Origin: a virus | Direction: 5' to 3' (one strand) | Virus record (IMG/VR): IMGVR_UViG_3300027777_000047 | Coordinates: 1 to 54,432 of that record | DNA: 54,432 nucleotides | Shown: piece by piece, positions 23,637 through 32,171 of the stretch | How the letters are laid out: each line of letters opens with the position of its first letter | Position numbering within the stretch: the first letter of the stretch is position 1 | The notes under the pieces: generated by a model | What the model saw: the letters and a program-made list of their open reading frames with translations, nothing else | The model's database searches: none | What the model was told of the DNA's origin: nothing | Program-made: the position numbers and the translations under genes

Positions 23637-24470
23637 ATGGCTAATTTACGTATTCTACGCACCGGCAATGCCCTGACTTTGGCGGGTATTCGCCAAGCGT
23701 GTCCGGCGGTGTTTGCCACTGCCGAGGCCGTGGCCCCTACCCGGGGTCCCCGCTACGAGTATATCCCCACCATTGAGCCCCTTGAACGCCTGCTTGACCA
23801 AGGCTGGGGCGTATTTGAAGCCACCCAGAACCGTGTGCGCGTTGCTGGCAAAGAAGGCTTTTGCCGCCACAGCTTGCGTCTGCGCAAGCTAGACCAAGCC
23901 CTTGACCGCAACAAGTACGGCGGTGCCCTTGACGGCACTGGCGAACTTGTACTTACCAACGCACACGACGGCACCGCCGCCTACACGTTGACGGCAGGGT
24001 ATTTCCGGCTGGTGTGCAGCAATGGCATGACCACTGGCAAAGAGATTGCCGCGCACCGCATAATCCATACCAAGGGGCGCAGCACCGGCATGGTGATTGA
24101 CGTGGCTAGCCGCATCATCGAGGAAGACTTTCCTCGCATGATTGAGCAGATTGAAGGCTTTAAGCAGACCATACTTACTACCGAGCAAACTTACGAGCTT
24201 GCCGCCCACGCTATGGACTTGCGTTACGGCCTTGGCTTGAAACCCTTTAAAGCCGAAGACCTGCTTAAGGTGCGCCGCATGGTTGACGACGGACTTAGCG
24301 CGTGGTCGGTACTTAACCGCATACAGGAGAATGTGATGCAGGGCGGTTGGCATACCAAGAGCATGTTTACTGGCCGCAAGAGCAGCGTGCGTGCTGTTGA
24401 GGCTATTGGCCCCGTAGCCAAGATTAACGCTGGCTTGTGGACCAAAACCGAGGAGCTGTGCCATGGGTGA
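23637..24470 (+). CDS. DUF932-family protein
   Basis: 277 residues. G-Y-F-R-L-V-C-S-N-G-M-T-T-G near the centre (R-L-V-C-S-N-G) is the hallmark of the DUF932/DUF945 family found in phages and plasmids, and H-S-L-R-L-R and V-L-T-N-A-H-D-G support it. Its molecular function is unknown; it often lies beside replication and recombination genes. It is the first gene of a five- to seven-gene unit behind its own promoter. Confidence 0.8.
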   Translation: MANLRILRTGNALTLAGIRQACPAVFATAEAVAPTRGPRYEYIPTIEPLERLLDQGWGVFEATQNRVRVAGKEGFCRHSLRLRKLDQALDRNKYGGALDGTGELVLTNAHDGTAAYTLTAGYFRLVCSNGMTTGKEIAAHRIIHTKGRSTGMVIDVASRIIEEDFPRMIEQIEGFKQTILTTEQTYELAAHAMDLRYGLGLKPFKAEDLLKVRRMVDDGLSAWSVLNRIQENVMQGGWHTKSMFTGRKSSVRAVEAIGPVAKINAGLWTKTEELCHG

Positions 24471-24804
24471 TAGAGTACTTATGCAGTGCTGGAGCAGTAG
24501 CACCGGGGCCTTCGGGCCCGTGGTGTACGGCCATTGGGCCGGAGGCGACGCCCCTGTTATTGTGGCCCGACTTGCCCTGCGCATGGCAACCCGCCCGGGC
24601 GACGTGTACTACGCTAGTGCCCGCCTTGTGCAGGAGCTGTGCGCAGCAACCAGCGACCCCAATGGGTCGCTAGGCGTGAGTATTTGGAACACGGACCATA
24701 TACTTACTCCCGACGACAGCCACGGCGACGCTGGCTGTTGGCTAATTGATGTTAGCGACAACTTTAGCACCAAAATACTAGGAGCTAGTGGTGAACAATA
24801 TTAA
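24463..24804 (+). CDS. Hypothetical protein
   Basis: 113 residues, overlapping the end of the DUF932 gene. Alpha/beta pattern with G-D-R-V-L-M-Q-C-W-S-S-S, H-W-A-G-G-D-A-P-V-I-V-A-R-L-A and D-A-G-C-W-L-I-D-V-S. This reads like a compact phage protein often placed just after DUF932, but I cannot name it. Confidence 0.65.
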   Translation: MGDRVLMQCWSSSTGAFGPVVYGHWAGGDAPVIVARLALRMATRPGDVYYASARLVQELCAATSDPNGSLGVSIWNTDHILTPDDSHGDAGCWLIDVSDNFSTKILGASGEQY

Positions 24805-25027
24805 AAAAACCTACATTGTGTTTGTAAACAACATAGAGCGTGAAGTGGAGGCCACCAGCGCCGAAGACGCTATAGATCAAGTCTATGAAGACATTGGCTA
24901 CGACCCGGGCGAGGTATCCTGCGAAGAAGACGATGTACTTAGCATCTGCCAAGCGTGTAACGGCAGCGGCGAAGGAATGAACGAAGGCACCACTTGCCGA
25001 GCGTGCCACGGAAGGGGCGAGTCATGA
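24791..25027 (+). CDS. Small protein with DnaJ-type zinc motif
   Basis: 78 residues from GTG 24791; GTG 24788 is only 3 nt from GGAG, so the second is preferred. The N-terminal half is acidic, beta-alpha (Y-I-V-F-V-N-N-I-E-R-E-V-E-A). The C-terminus has C-Q-A-C-N-G-S-G and C-R-A-C-H-G-R-G, the two knuckles of a DnaJ-like Cys-rich zinc fold. No J domain. Could act as a small Zn-dependent partner, for example with host proteins. Overlaps both neighbours. Confidence 0.65.
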   Translation: MNNIKKTYIVFVNNIEREVEATSAEDAIDQVYEDIGYDPGEVSCEEDDVLSICQACNGSGEGMNEGTTCRACHGRGES

Positions 25028-25461
25028 AACATATGCTGCCCCGCTACCGCGAATTTGTGCGCGCTACCCTAGCCCGCCCCGACGCTAGCGTTGAAGAGGT
25101 TACCAGTGCCACCGCACTTGACCAGTGTATTGAATGGATAGACGACGTGCTACCTATGGTCACGTTGTTAGACGACGCCGGAGTGGGGCCCAAGCAACTT
25201 AGGCGCATACTTGAAGAAGCTGAGCACTTAGAGGAGATTTTAGAAGGCAACCGCATTCATACTTTAAATCAACTACAGCGCGTACTTGGCGACGTACAAA
25301 CCGCCAAGGCTGCACTTGGCACGGTACCCGCACCTACACCCTTACCCGCCACCGTGCGAGCTGCTGCGCAGGGGTCTGACGCGTTCAACGCCATGTTTGC
25401 CAGTACACCACCGTGGCCCACAGCGCCACGGCATCCTTACGACCGGAATTTTGAAACTTAA
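25024..25461 (+). CDS. Hypothetical helical protein
   Basis: 145 residues. ATG 25024 overlaps the upstream stop (ATGA). The middle is helical and acidic (L-R-R-I-L-E-E-A-E-H-L-E-E-I-L-E), a likely coiled coil at residues 60-100. The tail is Pro/Ala-rich and probably disordered. No motif to assign a function. Confidence 0.65.
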   Translation: MKHMLPRYREFVRATLARPDASVEEVTSATALDQCIEWIDDVLPMVTLLDDAGVGPKQLRRILEEAEHLEEILEGNRIHTLNQLQRVLGDVQTAKAALGTVPAPTPLPATVRAAAQGSDAFNAMFASTPPWPTAPRHPYDRNFET

Positions 25462-25469
25462 TACCCTGC

Positions 25470-25499
25470 TACAATATAACCAGCGCCCACACCGGGCGC
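25470..25499 (+). promoter_or_regulatory. Weaker early promoter with GC-rich leader hairpin
   Basis: TACAAT (25470-25475) lies upstream of GCGCCC/GGGCGC (25483-25488, 25494-25499), a short stable hairpin. It is followed by GGACCTAACTAA before the gene at 25518. It lacks the palindromic half-site, so it resembles the family only in the leader. Confidence 0.4.
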
Positions 25500-25517
25500 G
25501 CCAAGGACCTAACTAAT

Positions 25518-25757
25518 ATGCAACACTTATATGAACACCCCGGTAGCGGTGTATTTTTGAACGTAACCTACGTGCCCGCTACGCCTGCGCACAAGACCCA
25601 AATACAGGACGTGCGCGTTACCGACAGCACCTACCAGTCCGTAGGGCCAGACATTGCGCCCCTGCTGCACGCCACCCACCTGCTTGACACTACCGGCCCC
25701 GTGACTATGGCTACGCCGCTGCTGGAGCTTATCTCGGAGGACATTACCCATGGATGA
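25518..25757 (+). CDS. Hypothetical protein
   Basis: 79 residues. Beta-rich start (S-G-V-F-L-N-V-T-Y-V-P-A), then D-I-A-P-L-L-H-A-T-H-L-L and a C-terminal helix. Overlaps the next gene by 8 bp. Not recognised. Confidence 0.65.
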   Translation: MQHLYEHPGSGVFLNVTYVPATPAHKTQIQDVRVTDSTYQSVGPDIAPLLHATHLLDTTGPVTMATPLLELISEDITHG

Positions 25758-26163
25758 CCCCACCCTTGGCGACTTTGTAGTGCTTACCGCCACCCAGCTT
25801 GCCGATAAAGCAGACGAGCACTGGCGTATTAAGACTAAGCGTTTGGCTGCCGACAAAATTGCCGCTGCGCTTAAAACCGATGAGAGCGCACTTGAGGCTG
25901 CTATTATCAGCCAGATGCTGCACCAAAAGATTACCAGTATTGGTGGCAAGACCGTAATTTACGGCTTGCCCAAGCCCACTATGGAGCCCGTTGTTAGCGA
26001 CTGGGCGCTGTACTGGGCATTCATCAAGCAGACTGATGACATCAGTTTGTTTGAAAAGCGACCCGGACGGGCCGCTATTAAAGAGCGCTGGGGTTTGGGC
26101 GAAACCATACCCGGCGTTGTTCCGTTTGCTGTTTACAAACTATCTAAAACTGGAGTTAAATGA
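25750..26163 (+). CDS. Hypothetical helical protein
   Basis: 137 residues with GGAGG 9 nt upstream. N-terminal half helical (A-D-K-A-D-E-H-W-R-I-K-T-K-R-L-A-A-D-K), C-terminal half aromatic and basic (W-A-L-Y-W-A-F-I-K-Q, R-A-A-I-K-E-R-W-G). No motif I can assign. Located just before the ssDNA-binding candidate, so possibly replication-linked. Confidence 0.65.
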   Translation: MDDPTLGDFVVLTATQLADKADEHWRIKTKRLAADKIAAALKTDESALEAAIISQMLHQKITSIGGKTVIYGLPKPTMEPVVSDWALYWAFIKQTDDISLFEKRPGRAAIKERWGLGETIPGVVPFAVYKLSKTGVK

Positions 26164-26164
26164 C

Positions 26165-26386
26165 ATGAATACTTACAATGAGAGTAACAAAATTGGCCTT
26201 GCAAGGGTCGAAAAACAAATGGCAGTTGCTCGCGAGGTTGACTACAACCCCACTGTACGTGAAAATTTGGATAAGCGGATTGCTCATCTTGAGCACGAGC
26301 TTTCCGAAGCAAGAGCTAGCAGAGAGGCACTTGCCCCCTTGCTAGATATCAAAATCCGCGACATCCGTCGTGCGATGGACTATTGA
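26165..26386 (+). CDS. Small coiled-coil protein
   Basis: 73 residues starting at ATG 26165, overlapping the previous stop. Nearly all charged helix: L-A-R-V-E-K-Q-M-A-V-A-R-E, then K-R-I-A-H-L-E-H-E-L-S-E-A-R, consistent with a coiled coil from residue 8 to 60. Likely a dimeric accessory protein. Function not known. Confidence 0.6.
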   Translation: MNTYNESNKIGLARVEKQMAVAREVDYNPTVRENLDKRIAHLEHELSEARASREALAPLLDIKIRDIRRAMDY

Positions 26387-26407
26387 ACTAATTAGGAGTT
26401 ACTTATT

Positions 26408-27199
26408 ATGGCTACTACTGTCGTTGTACCAACCAAAAGCACTGCTGTTGCAGTGCCGTCGGCTAGCAGGTTTGCGGCGCTCGCTGCGCAAGCCAAACAA
26501 GCCGCCGCCAAAGAGCGCCCCAACCTGAGCAAAATTAGCTTAAAGTCGGGGGTTATAAGCTACGGGGGTCAGCCTGTAAAGGGCAACGTACTGCCGTGCA
26601 TCATACTTGCCGCTAGCTACAAAAACGCCCTGTACAAGGGCCGTTACGACCCCAACAACATTGTTAACCCGAACTGCTTTAGCCTTGCCGAGACCGATGA
26701 CGACATGGTGCCTGACAGCGTTGTTACTAACCCCGAGCACAGCCAGTGCACCGGCTGCCCCAACCGCGAATGGGGCAGCGACCCCAACGGTGGCCGGGGC
26801 AAAGCCTGCAAAGAAACCCGCCGTTTGGTGCTGCTGCCCGCTAGCGTGCTTGACGCCGACGACCCTTTAAAGGCCATTAAAGAGGGCGAGCTTGCTGTGC
26901 TGGACATCCCCGTTATGAGCGTTAAGTTCTACAGCCAGTATGTCAACATACTAGCGGGTAGCATCGGGTTGCCAGCATGGGCCGTAGTTACCGACATTAG
27001 CACCAAGCCCGACCCCAAGAGCCAGTTTGTTGTGCAGTTCCAAGGCATTAAGGCCGCTGGCGGTGACGACATACTAGACGCCCTTGAGGCCCGCCGTAAC
27101 GAGGCCATACGTATTAGCCTAGTTGGCTACGACGCCTCCTCGGACGAGGAGTCTGAGCCCGAGTTGCCTGCTGGCAAAAAAGCTGCCAAGAAGTTTTAA
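26408..27199 (+). CDS. Putative ssDNA-binding / replication accessory protein
   Basis: 263 residues with AATTAGGAG upstream. A disordered Ala/Ser-rich start is followed by a beta-rich domain containing C90, C114-x2-C117 and C134, a Zn-ribbon-like insertion. C-terminal tail is acidic (S-S-D-E-E-S-E-P-E-L-P) before a short Lys stretch. Acidic tails and a beta core upstream of a phage DNA polymerase are typical of SSB proteins (compare T7 gp2.5 with acidic tail, or T4 gp32 with a Zn site). Family not confirmed. If not SSB, it is a structural replication accessory. Confidence 0.5.
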   Translation: MATTVVVPTKSTAVAVPSASRFAALAAQAKQAAAKERPNLSKISLKSGVISYGGQPVKGNVLPCIILAASYKNALYKGRYDPNNIVNPNCFSLAETDDDMVPDSVVTNPEHSQCTGCPNREWGSDPNGGRGKACKETRRLVLLPASVLDADDPLKAIKEGELAVLDIPVMSVKFYSQYVNILAGSIGLPAWAVVTDISTKPDPKSQFVVQFQGIKAAGGDDILDALEARRNEAIRISLVGYDASSDEESEPELPAGKKAAKKF

Positions 27200-27206
27200 A
27201 GTTTGT

Positions 27207-27289
27207 ACCCCGTGCCATCGTTAGTCAGTTGCCAAACTCACCGTGGACACTCCCTGCACGGTGCACTTAGGCACGGGGTTTTTTACCAC
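27207..27289 (+). terminator. Candidate terminator between the SSB-like gene and the polymerase gene
   Basis: CCCCGTGCC (about 27208) can pair with GGCACGGGG (ends near 27281), which is followed directly by TTTTTT. The loop is long and contains a second internal hairpin (CCGTG/CACGG). Position immediately upstream of the polymerase start suggests control of polymerase level by termination or read-through. Confidence 0.5.
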
Positions 27290-27347
27290 ATACGGGGGAA
27301 AGCGAATTGCCTTGTGCTGCCGGTACCCCACCCTATTTGGATGTTTA

Positions 27348-29210
27348 ATGCACACCATTGACTTTGAAACAGAAGCTATACGTGGCGCACCCAGCTATAG
27401 CCCGCCCAAGCCCGTGGGCGTGGCACTTAAACGGGGCGTAGACGCGTCAATTTACCTTGCGTGGGGCCACCTTACGGGCAACAATACAACGTGGCCCCTA
27501 GCGCGTGCCGAGGTACTGCGTTTTTTAAAGCAAGCCGACAAAGCCGACGGCTGGCTAGCCCACAACGCCGCCTTTGAAGCCGCCATACTTGAGCACTACT
27601 TTGACTACAAAGCCAAAGACCCACTTATGGTGCACGACACCATGTTTTTACTTTTCCTCACCAACCCTTACGCTATGAGCTTTGGCTTAAAGCAAAGCGC
27701 CGAACGTGAGCTTGGTATGCCCCCCGACGAACAAACCGACCTTATGCACTGGGTGCTGAGCAACGTACCACAAGCCAAACGTAGCGACTGGGGCGCCTAC
27801 ATTAGCAAAGCCCCCGCCGAGCTTTGCGGTGTGTACGCCATTGGCGACACAGACCGTACATTCCTTCTTTACGAGAAGTTATGGCCCCGTATGATGTCCA
27901 TGGGTATGTTAGAGGCCTACCGCCGCGAGCAAAAGCTAAGCCCCATACTTGCAGAATCTACACGGCGTGGTGTGCGGCTTGATATGGATAGGCTCGCCGA
28001 CGACATAGTTATCTACACCGACGCCATGCGGGTTGCGGAACAATATGTACACTCGCGCCTAGGAGAGTTCAATATCGATAGCGATGAGGAGCTAGCTAAT
28101 GCGCTTGACAAAACAGGTATGGTTACGGACTGGGTGCTCACCCCCACAGGTAAACGGTCTACCGCACGCAAAAACCTTGTGGGTAGAGTTAAAGATGCCG
28201 ACCTTTTACATTTTATGGCATATAGAGGTGTTCTGGCTACGTGCCTAGGCACCTTTGCTGGCCCGTGGCTTGAGCAAGCCTTTGCCGAAGGCGGGCGCCT
28301 ACACCCTAGCTGGAACCAAACGCGGGGCGAAAAGGGTAGCGGCGGCGACATGTCCGGCACCAAGACCGGGCGCATGAGCTGCAAAGCACCCAACTTGCAA
28401 AACCCACCTAACGACTTTGAAACCTTGGTGGTGCCCCAGCAAATAGCAGACCTACTACGCCTAGAGGCACAGCGCACCAACCGCATTATACATCCCGTGA
28501 TGCACATGCGACAATACTTGCTGCCTGAGGAGGGCCATGTGTGGATAAAGCGTGACTTTAGCGCACAGGAGATGCGTGTAATGTCCCACTACGCCGAGGG
28601 CAGCTTGTACCAAGCATTTAAAGAAAACCCCAGCACCGACCCCCACGCCGCCGTGATGGCTATTATTAAAGCCCAAACCGGCATGACCATGCTGCGCAAG
28701 CATGTTAAGATTATTGGATTTGGCATTATGTACGGCATGGGCGTTGACAAGCTAGCCGATAGTATGGGAGTCGATAAAGATGAAGGCACAGCCCTCCGCA
28801 ACGCCTATTTCGCTGCTCTTCCCGAAATCAGGGAACTATCGCTTGACACTAGAAATCGCGGTAAACGAGGCGAGTTTATCCGCACTTGGGGCGGACGTGT
28901 CTATTATAGAGAGCCTAACCTCGATAGAGATCTTAGTTACAAGCTGCTCAACTATCTCATACAAGGCAGCAGTGCAGACCAAACCAAGCAGTCTATTATC
29001 GATTACGATAAAGAACGTGCACCAGACGAGGTAATGCTTGCCGCTGTGCATGACGAAATTAACGCTAGCGTCCCCATTGACAACAAGGCCGCTGGTATGG
29101 CTAGACTACAACTAGCAATGGACAAAGACCGTTTTGATGTACCTTTTAGAAGCGAAGGCTATGCTGGCCCCAACTGGGCAGATATTGAAAATTATGAACC
29201 AACAAACTAA
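27348..29210 (+). CDS. DNA polymerase, family A, with 3'-5' exonuclease
   Basis: 620 residues from ATG 27348. An upstream frame extends to 27243 but runs through the terminator hairpin and lacks a site. The proofreading domain shows D5-F-E7 (Exo I), A-H-N-A-A-F-E near 71-77 (Exo II) and Y163-x3-D167 (Exo III). The polymerase domain shows motif A R-D-F-S-A-Q-E with Asp 403, motif B R450-x3-K454-x7-Y462-G463, and motif C H-D-E at 568-570. There is no 5' nuclease domain. Residue F458 is at the E. coli Phe762 position. This is the replicative polymerase. Stop overlaps the next gene. Confidence 0.92.
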   Translation: MHTIDFETEAIRGAPSYSPPKPVGVALKRGVDASIYLAWGHLTGNNTTWPLARAEVLRFLKQADKADGWLAHNAAFEAAILEHYFDYKAKDPLMVHDTMFLLFLTNPYAMSFGLKQSAERELGMPPDEQTDLMHWVLSNVPQAKRSDWGAYISKAPAELCGVYAIGDTDRTFLLYEKLWPRMMSMGMLEAYRREQKLSPILAESTRRGVRLDMDRLADDIVIYTDAMRVAEQYVHSRLGEFNIDSDEELANALDKTGMVTDWVLTPTGKRSTARKNLVGRVKDADLLHFMAYRGVLATCLGTFAGPWLEQAFAEGGRLHPSWNQTRGEKGSGGDMSGTKTGRMSCKAPNLQNPPNDFETLVVPQQIADLLRLEAQRTNRIIHPVMHMRQYLLPEEGHVWIKRDFSAQEMRVMSHYAEGSLYQAFKENPSTDPHAAVMAIIKAQTGMTMLRKHVKIIGFGIMYGMGVDKLADSMGVDKDEGTALRNAYFAALPEIRELSLDTRNRGKRGEFIRTWGGRVYYREPNLDRDLSYKLLNYLIQGSSADQTKQSIIDYDKERAPDEVMLAAVHDEINASVPIDNKAAGMARLQLAMDKDRFDVPFRSEGYAGPNWADIENYEPTN

Positions 29211-29901
29211 CCCGCCCATGCTTGAGCCCGTAAAACTACGGTGGTCTTTTAGCCAATGGGAGACCTACAACGCCTGCCCCGCCAAGTGGAAGTTTGGCAG
29301 CGTTATGAAGCTACCGCGCCAACCCCCCGGCCCCGCCGCTGCCCGTGGACTGGAGGTACACGCCAGTGTTGAAAAATACGTTGTTACCGGCAACCCCGGC
29401 GACCTACACGGCGCTATTAAGAGTAAGTACATACCCGTGTTTGATGAGCTACGAAAACACGAGAACGGCGACATGCACCTTGAAAAGAAGCTGGGCTTCG
29501 ATGTAGACTGGGCGCGGTCCCCACCAGCGGCCAAAACCACTGCCTGCATTGCCATACTTGACGCCGTGCGCTACCGTAACGACGGCGTGGTGCAAGTCTA
29601 TGAGTGGAAAAGCGGTAAGCCCAAAGACACCCACACCGACCAACGCAAGCTATACGCCCTGAGCAGCTTTATTGCTTGGAGGGCCACTAAAGCCGAGGTT
29701 ACTACCTACTACCTAGAAGATACCGAGGTGCCACAAAAGTTGAGCATATCAGCGTCCGGGGCTGAGAAGTTAAAAACCTTGTGGGATGGCCGCATTGCTA
29801 TGATGTTACGCGACGAGTTTTGTGCCCCCAAGCCCAGCTTTGGCTGCGTCTGGTGCGACTTTAGTAAGAAGCGCGGCGGCCCCTGTCGGTTTGGGGCTTA
29901 A
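29194..29901 (+). CDS. PD-(D/E)XK nuclease (RecB/Cas4-like)
   Basis: 235 residues from ATG 29194, overlapping the polymerase stop. Motifs: S-F-S-Q-W-E-T-Y-N-A-C-P at the N-terminus (the RecB-family start), R-G-L-E-V-H-A-S-V-E, a central D-A-V-R-Y with V-Y-E-W-K-S-G-K giving the D-x..E-x-K core, and a C-terminal C-x2-C plus Cys, suggesting an Fe-S or Zn site as in Cas4 proteins. Exonuclease for recombination or host DNA degradation. Coupled to the VRR-NUC gene. Confidence 0.8.
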   Translation: MNQQTNPPMLEPVKLRWSFSQWETYNACPAKWKFGSVMKLPRQPPGPAAARGLEVHASVEKYVVTGNPGDLHGAIKSKYIPVFDELRKHENGDMHLEKKLGFDVDWARSPPAAKTTACIAILDAVRYRNDGVVQVYEWKSGKPKDTHTDQRKLYALSSFIAWRATKAEVTTYYLEDTEVPQKLSISASGAEKLKTLWDGRIAMMLRDEFCAPKPSFGCVWCDFSKKRGGPCRFGA

Positions 29902-30203
29902 TGCTTGAAAAAACAATTGAGCGCGCAGTGTGCACGTGGGCAAACACCCACGGCATACTAGCCATAAAATTTACGCCAGATGGGTCTACCGGCTGGCCTG
30001 ACCGTATTTTCCTTTACAAAGGGAAAGTTCTATTTATTGAATTCAAAGCTCCGGGTAAGGCCGAGCGCCCCGCGCAAGCACACCGCCGACAGCAGTTGCA
30101 AGCGCAGGGGTTTACTTCTGAGGTACATAACGATGTGGACACCGCAATCCAAGCCCTACACGCCGCGTTCTTTCCAAGAGACGGGGATACGCCTAGGCAT
30201 TAG
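29901..30203 (+). CDS. VRR-NUC domain nuclease
   Basis: 100 residues. G-S-T-G-W-P-D-R-I-F-L-Y-K-G-K-V-L-F-I-E-F-K matches the VRR-NUC core, with the D..E-x-K catalytic residues in G-W-P-D and I-E-F-K. Start at TAATG overlapping the upstream stop; the 3' end overlaps the helicase by 71 nt. Members act on Holliday or flap structures, or on recombination intermediates. A standalone short version like this is common in phages. Confidence 0.85.
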   Translation: MLEKTIERAVCTWANTHGILAIKFTPDGSTGWPDRIFLYKGKVLFIEFKAPGKAERPAQAHRRQQLQAQGFTSEVHNDVDTAIQALHAAFFPRDGDTPRH

Positions 30204-31536
30204 TCAAGCAGCAGCGGGCTTTTTGCTAGACCCCGGCCTTGGCAAAACCACCATAGCCTACGCCATAATCAGTATTCTCTTAGAGAAGAGAATGATTAAG
30301 AAAACGCTTGTAGTATGTCCACTAAAACCCGCGTACAACGTGTGGCCCAAACAGCACAAGACGTGGAACGAATTTAAACACCTACGCGTCTGCGTGCTGC
30401 ACGGCAAGAACAAGCAAGCGTTGCTTGAGAGTGACGACTACGACGTTTACGTGATAAACCCCGAGGGTCTACCGTGGTTATTTGGCGTGGTGGGCAACAA
30501 GCCCGCCCCCGCCCGCATGACCCTTGTGCGCAATAAATTTGACGTGCTATTTGTTGACGAGAGTACTAAGTTTAAAGACACCAGCACCAACCGTTTTAAA
30601 CTGATACGCAATGTGGTAGGTATGTTCAACCGTAGGTACATACTTACAGGCACACTCAACCCCACCGGGCTTGAAGACATATTTGGGCAGACTTACTTGC
30701 TTGACGAGGGGGCTGCGCTAGGGCGGTTCATAACCGCGTACAGGGCAAGGTACTTTCACCAAAAGCCGTGGGACAAATACACCCACTACCCCAACGACGG
30801 CGCATTTGAGGCCGTCTGCGAGCGCATTTCCCCGTACATGCTAAGGGTGTCCCGTGCGGAGATAACAGACTTGCCCGCCTTGCTGCTTGACGACAGATAC
30901 ATTGACCTACCCGCCCCCGCGCAAGCGATGTATACCGCTGCCGAGGACGACTTGATTATGCGCTTAGAGGCCAATGTTATTGTAGCCGCCAACGCAGCAG
31001 TAGCGTCAAGCAAGTGCAGGCAGATAGCCAACGGTTTTGTGTACGACAATATGGGGGTAGCCCACCACATACACGACCAAAAGCTAGAGGCCCTTAAAGA
31101 CCTTATTGAAGAGCTTGCTGGCGAGCCCTTGATTGTAACTTATGAGTTCCAAGAAGACCGTGACTTGTTGATGCGGGAGTTAAACGTACCATCAATATCT
31201 ACAGGCAACACCAAGAAAGACGACGAGACTATTGAGCGGTTTAGGCGTGGAGCATTCCCGGTAGTGTTGGGCAGTACAGCGTCCATATCACTAGGGATTG
31301 ACGGCCTACAAGACGTGTGCGGACACATGGCTATGTTCGGTGTTACTTGGAAACTGATTGACTACTTGCAGGTTATTGACCGCATACGGCGACAAGGCAG
31401 CACGCATGCGTCGGTAATCATACACCGCATACTGGCTCGCGACACCGTTGACGAGCGCGTTGTGCGCAAACTAGACGAGCGTGAGGGTGAGATGATTGAC
31501 TTTATGGAGCTTCTGCAAGAGATGCGCCAACGTTAG
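30133..31536 (+). CDS. SNF2-type DEAD/DEAH helicase
   Basis: 467 residues. Walker A D-P-G-L-G-K-T-T at 33-40, Walker B V-D-E-S-T at 141-145, L-T-G-T (motif III) further on, and the C-terminal motif V-I-D-R-I-R-R-Q-G-S. The frame upstream of ATG 30133 overlaps the nuclease gene. The motif set fits the SNF2/DEAD family common in phage replication modules (compare T4 UvsW). Likely works with the adjacent nucleases in recombination or fork restart. Confidence 0.85.
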   Translation: MWTPQSKPYTPRSFQETGIRLGISQAAAGFLLDPGLGKTTIAYAIISILLEKRMIKKTLVVCPLKPAYNVWPKQHKTWNEFKHLRVCVLHGKNKQALLESDDYDVYVINPEGLPWLFGVVGNKPAPARMTLVRNKFDVLFVDESTKFKDTSTNRFKLIRNVVGMFNRRYILTGTLNPTGLEDIFGQTYLLDEGAALGRFITAYRARYFHQKPWDKYTHYPNDGAFEAVCERISPYMLRVSRAEITDLPALLLDDRYIDLPAPAQAMYTAAEDDLIMRLEANVIVAANAAVASSKCRQIANGFVYDNMGVAHHIHDQKLEALKDLIEELAGEPLIVTYEFQEDRDLLMRELNVPSISTGNTKKDDETIERFRRGAFPVVLGSTASISLGIDGLQDVCGHMAMFGVTWKLIDYLQVIDRIRRQGSTHASVIIHRILARDTVDERVVRKLDEREGEMIDFMELLQEMRQR

Positions 31537-31540
31537 AGTT

Positions 31541-31556
31541 TATAGCACGCTATACT
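31541..31556 (+). promoter_or_regulatory. Palindromic -10 promoter upstream of the 167-residue gene
   Basis: TATAGCACGCTATACT; five of six -10 bases match TATAAT. Starts right after the helicase stop. No leader hairpin is obvious here; the short leader runs to ATG 31587. Confidence 0.6.
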
Positions 31557-31586
31557 GTACGCACCCCCACCAAAACAGGCATACAA

Positions 31587-32090
31587 ATGAATATCTTCTT
31601 CTTAGATCGGTGTCCATTCACCGCTGCGCGGCATCAACATGACAAGCATGTTGTAAAGATGTGCTTAGAGACCGCGCAAATCCTGTGCACCGTGGGACAT
31701 AGCGTAGGCGCGCAAGTGCCCTACAAACCCACGCACGCAAAGCACCCATCTGTACTATGGGCAGGCGCAAACTGCCATAACTTTGAATGGCTTGTTGACC
31801 ATGGCCTTGGCTTGTGTGATGAATACACTCACCGCTACGGCAAAGTGCATGCTTGCCAGCGCGTTATTGATGACTTGCAGCACGTAGGTAGACTGCTGCC
31901 CTTTACTTTGTGGACCGACCCCCCACAGTGCATGCCCCCCGAATACCAATGCCCCAACGACCCCGTTTTGGCTTACCGCACCTACTACATTCAGTGCAAA
32001 ATTAGCCAGTCTAAATGGACTAACCGCGAGCCCCCATACTTCGTATTAGATTCCCTACTGCCCAGCACGGGAATTAAAAGCATGGTATAA
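31587..32090 (+). CDS. Conserved phage protein with DKHVVKM motif
   Basis: 167 residues. The sequence D-K-H-V-V-K-M-C-L-E-T-A-Q-I-L at 19-33, then K-P-T-H-x-x-H-P-S-V-L-W and C-D-E-Y-T-H-R-Y-G-K, is strongly conserved in many tailed phages, where I recall it as hypothetical. The conserved His and Asp residues suggest metal-binding or enzyme activity, perhaps a small nuclease. No assignment is safe. It starts the unit that also contains the modification genes. Confidence 0.65.
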   Translation: MNIFFLDRCPFTAARHQHDKHVVKMCLETAQILCTVGHSVGAQVPYKPTHAKHPSVLWAGANCHNFEWLVDHGLGLCDEYTHRYGKVHACQRVIDDLQHVGRLLPFTLWTDPPQCMPPEYQCPNDPVLAYRTYYIQCKISQSKWTNREPPYFVLDSLLPSTGIKSMV

Positions 32091-32171
32091 TTTACTCAAC
32101 CCCTAGAGCATTGGGGGCAAGCAAATTAGTGGTAAAGATGCTCCTTTACTGCGTTGTTTTTAGGAATTCAA
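32086..32171 (+). promoter_or_regulatory. Promoter and leader before the 155-residue gene
   Basis: TATAAT at 32086-32091 overlaps the end of the upstream gene. CCCC/GGGG (32100-32103, 32113-32116) can form a small leader hairpin, and TAGGAATTCAA precedes ATG 32172. Leader is about 75 nt, longer than in other units. Confidence 0.5.

Noticed and set aside
31587-32090. Calling the 167-residue gene a pyrimidine-dimer glycosylase
   Set aside because: The DKHVVKM family does not show the N-terminal motifs I know for that enzyme; left as unknown.
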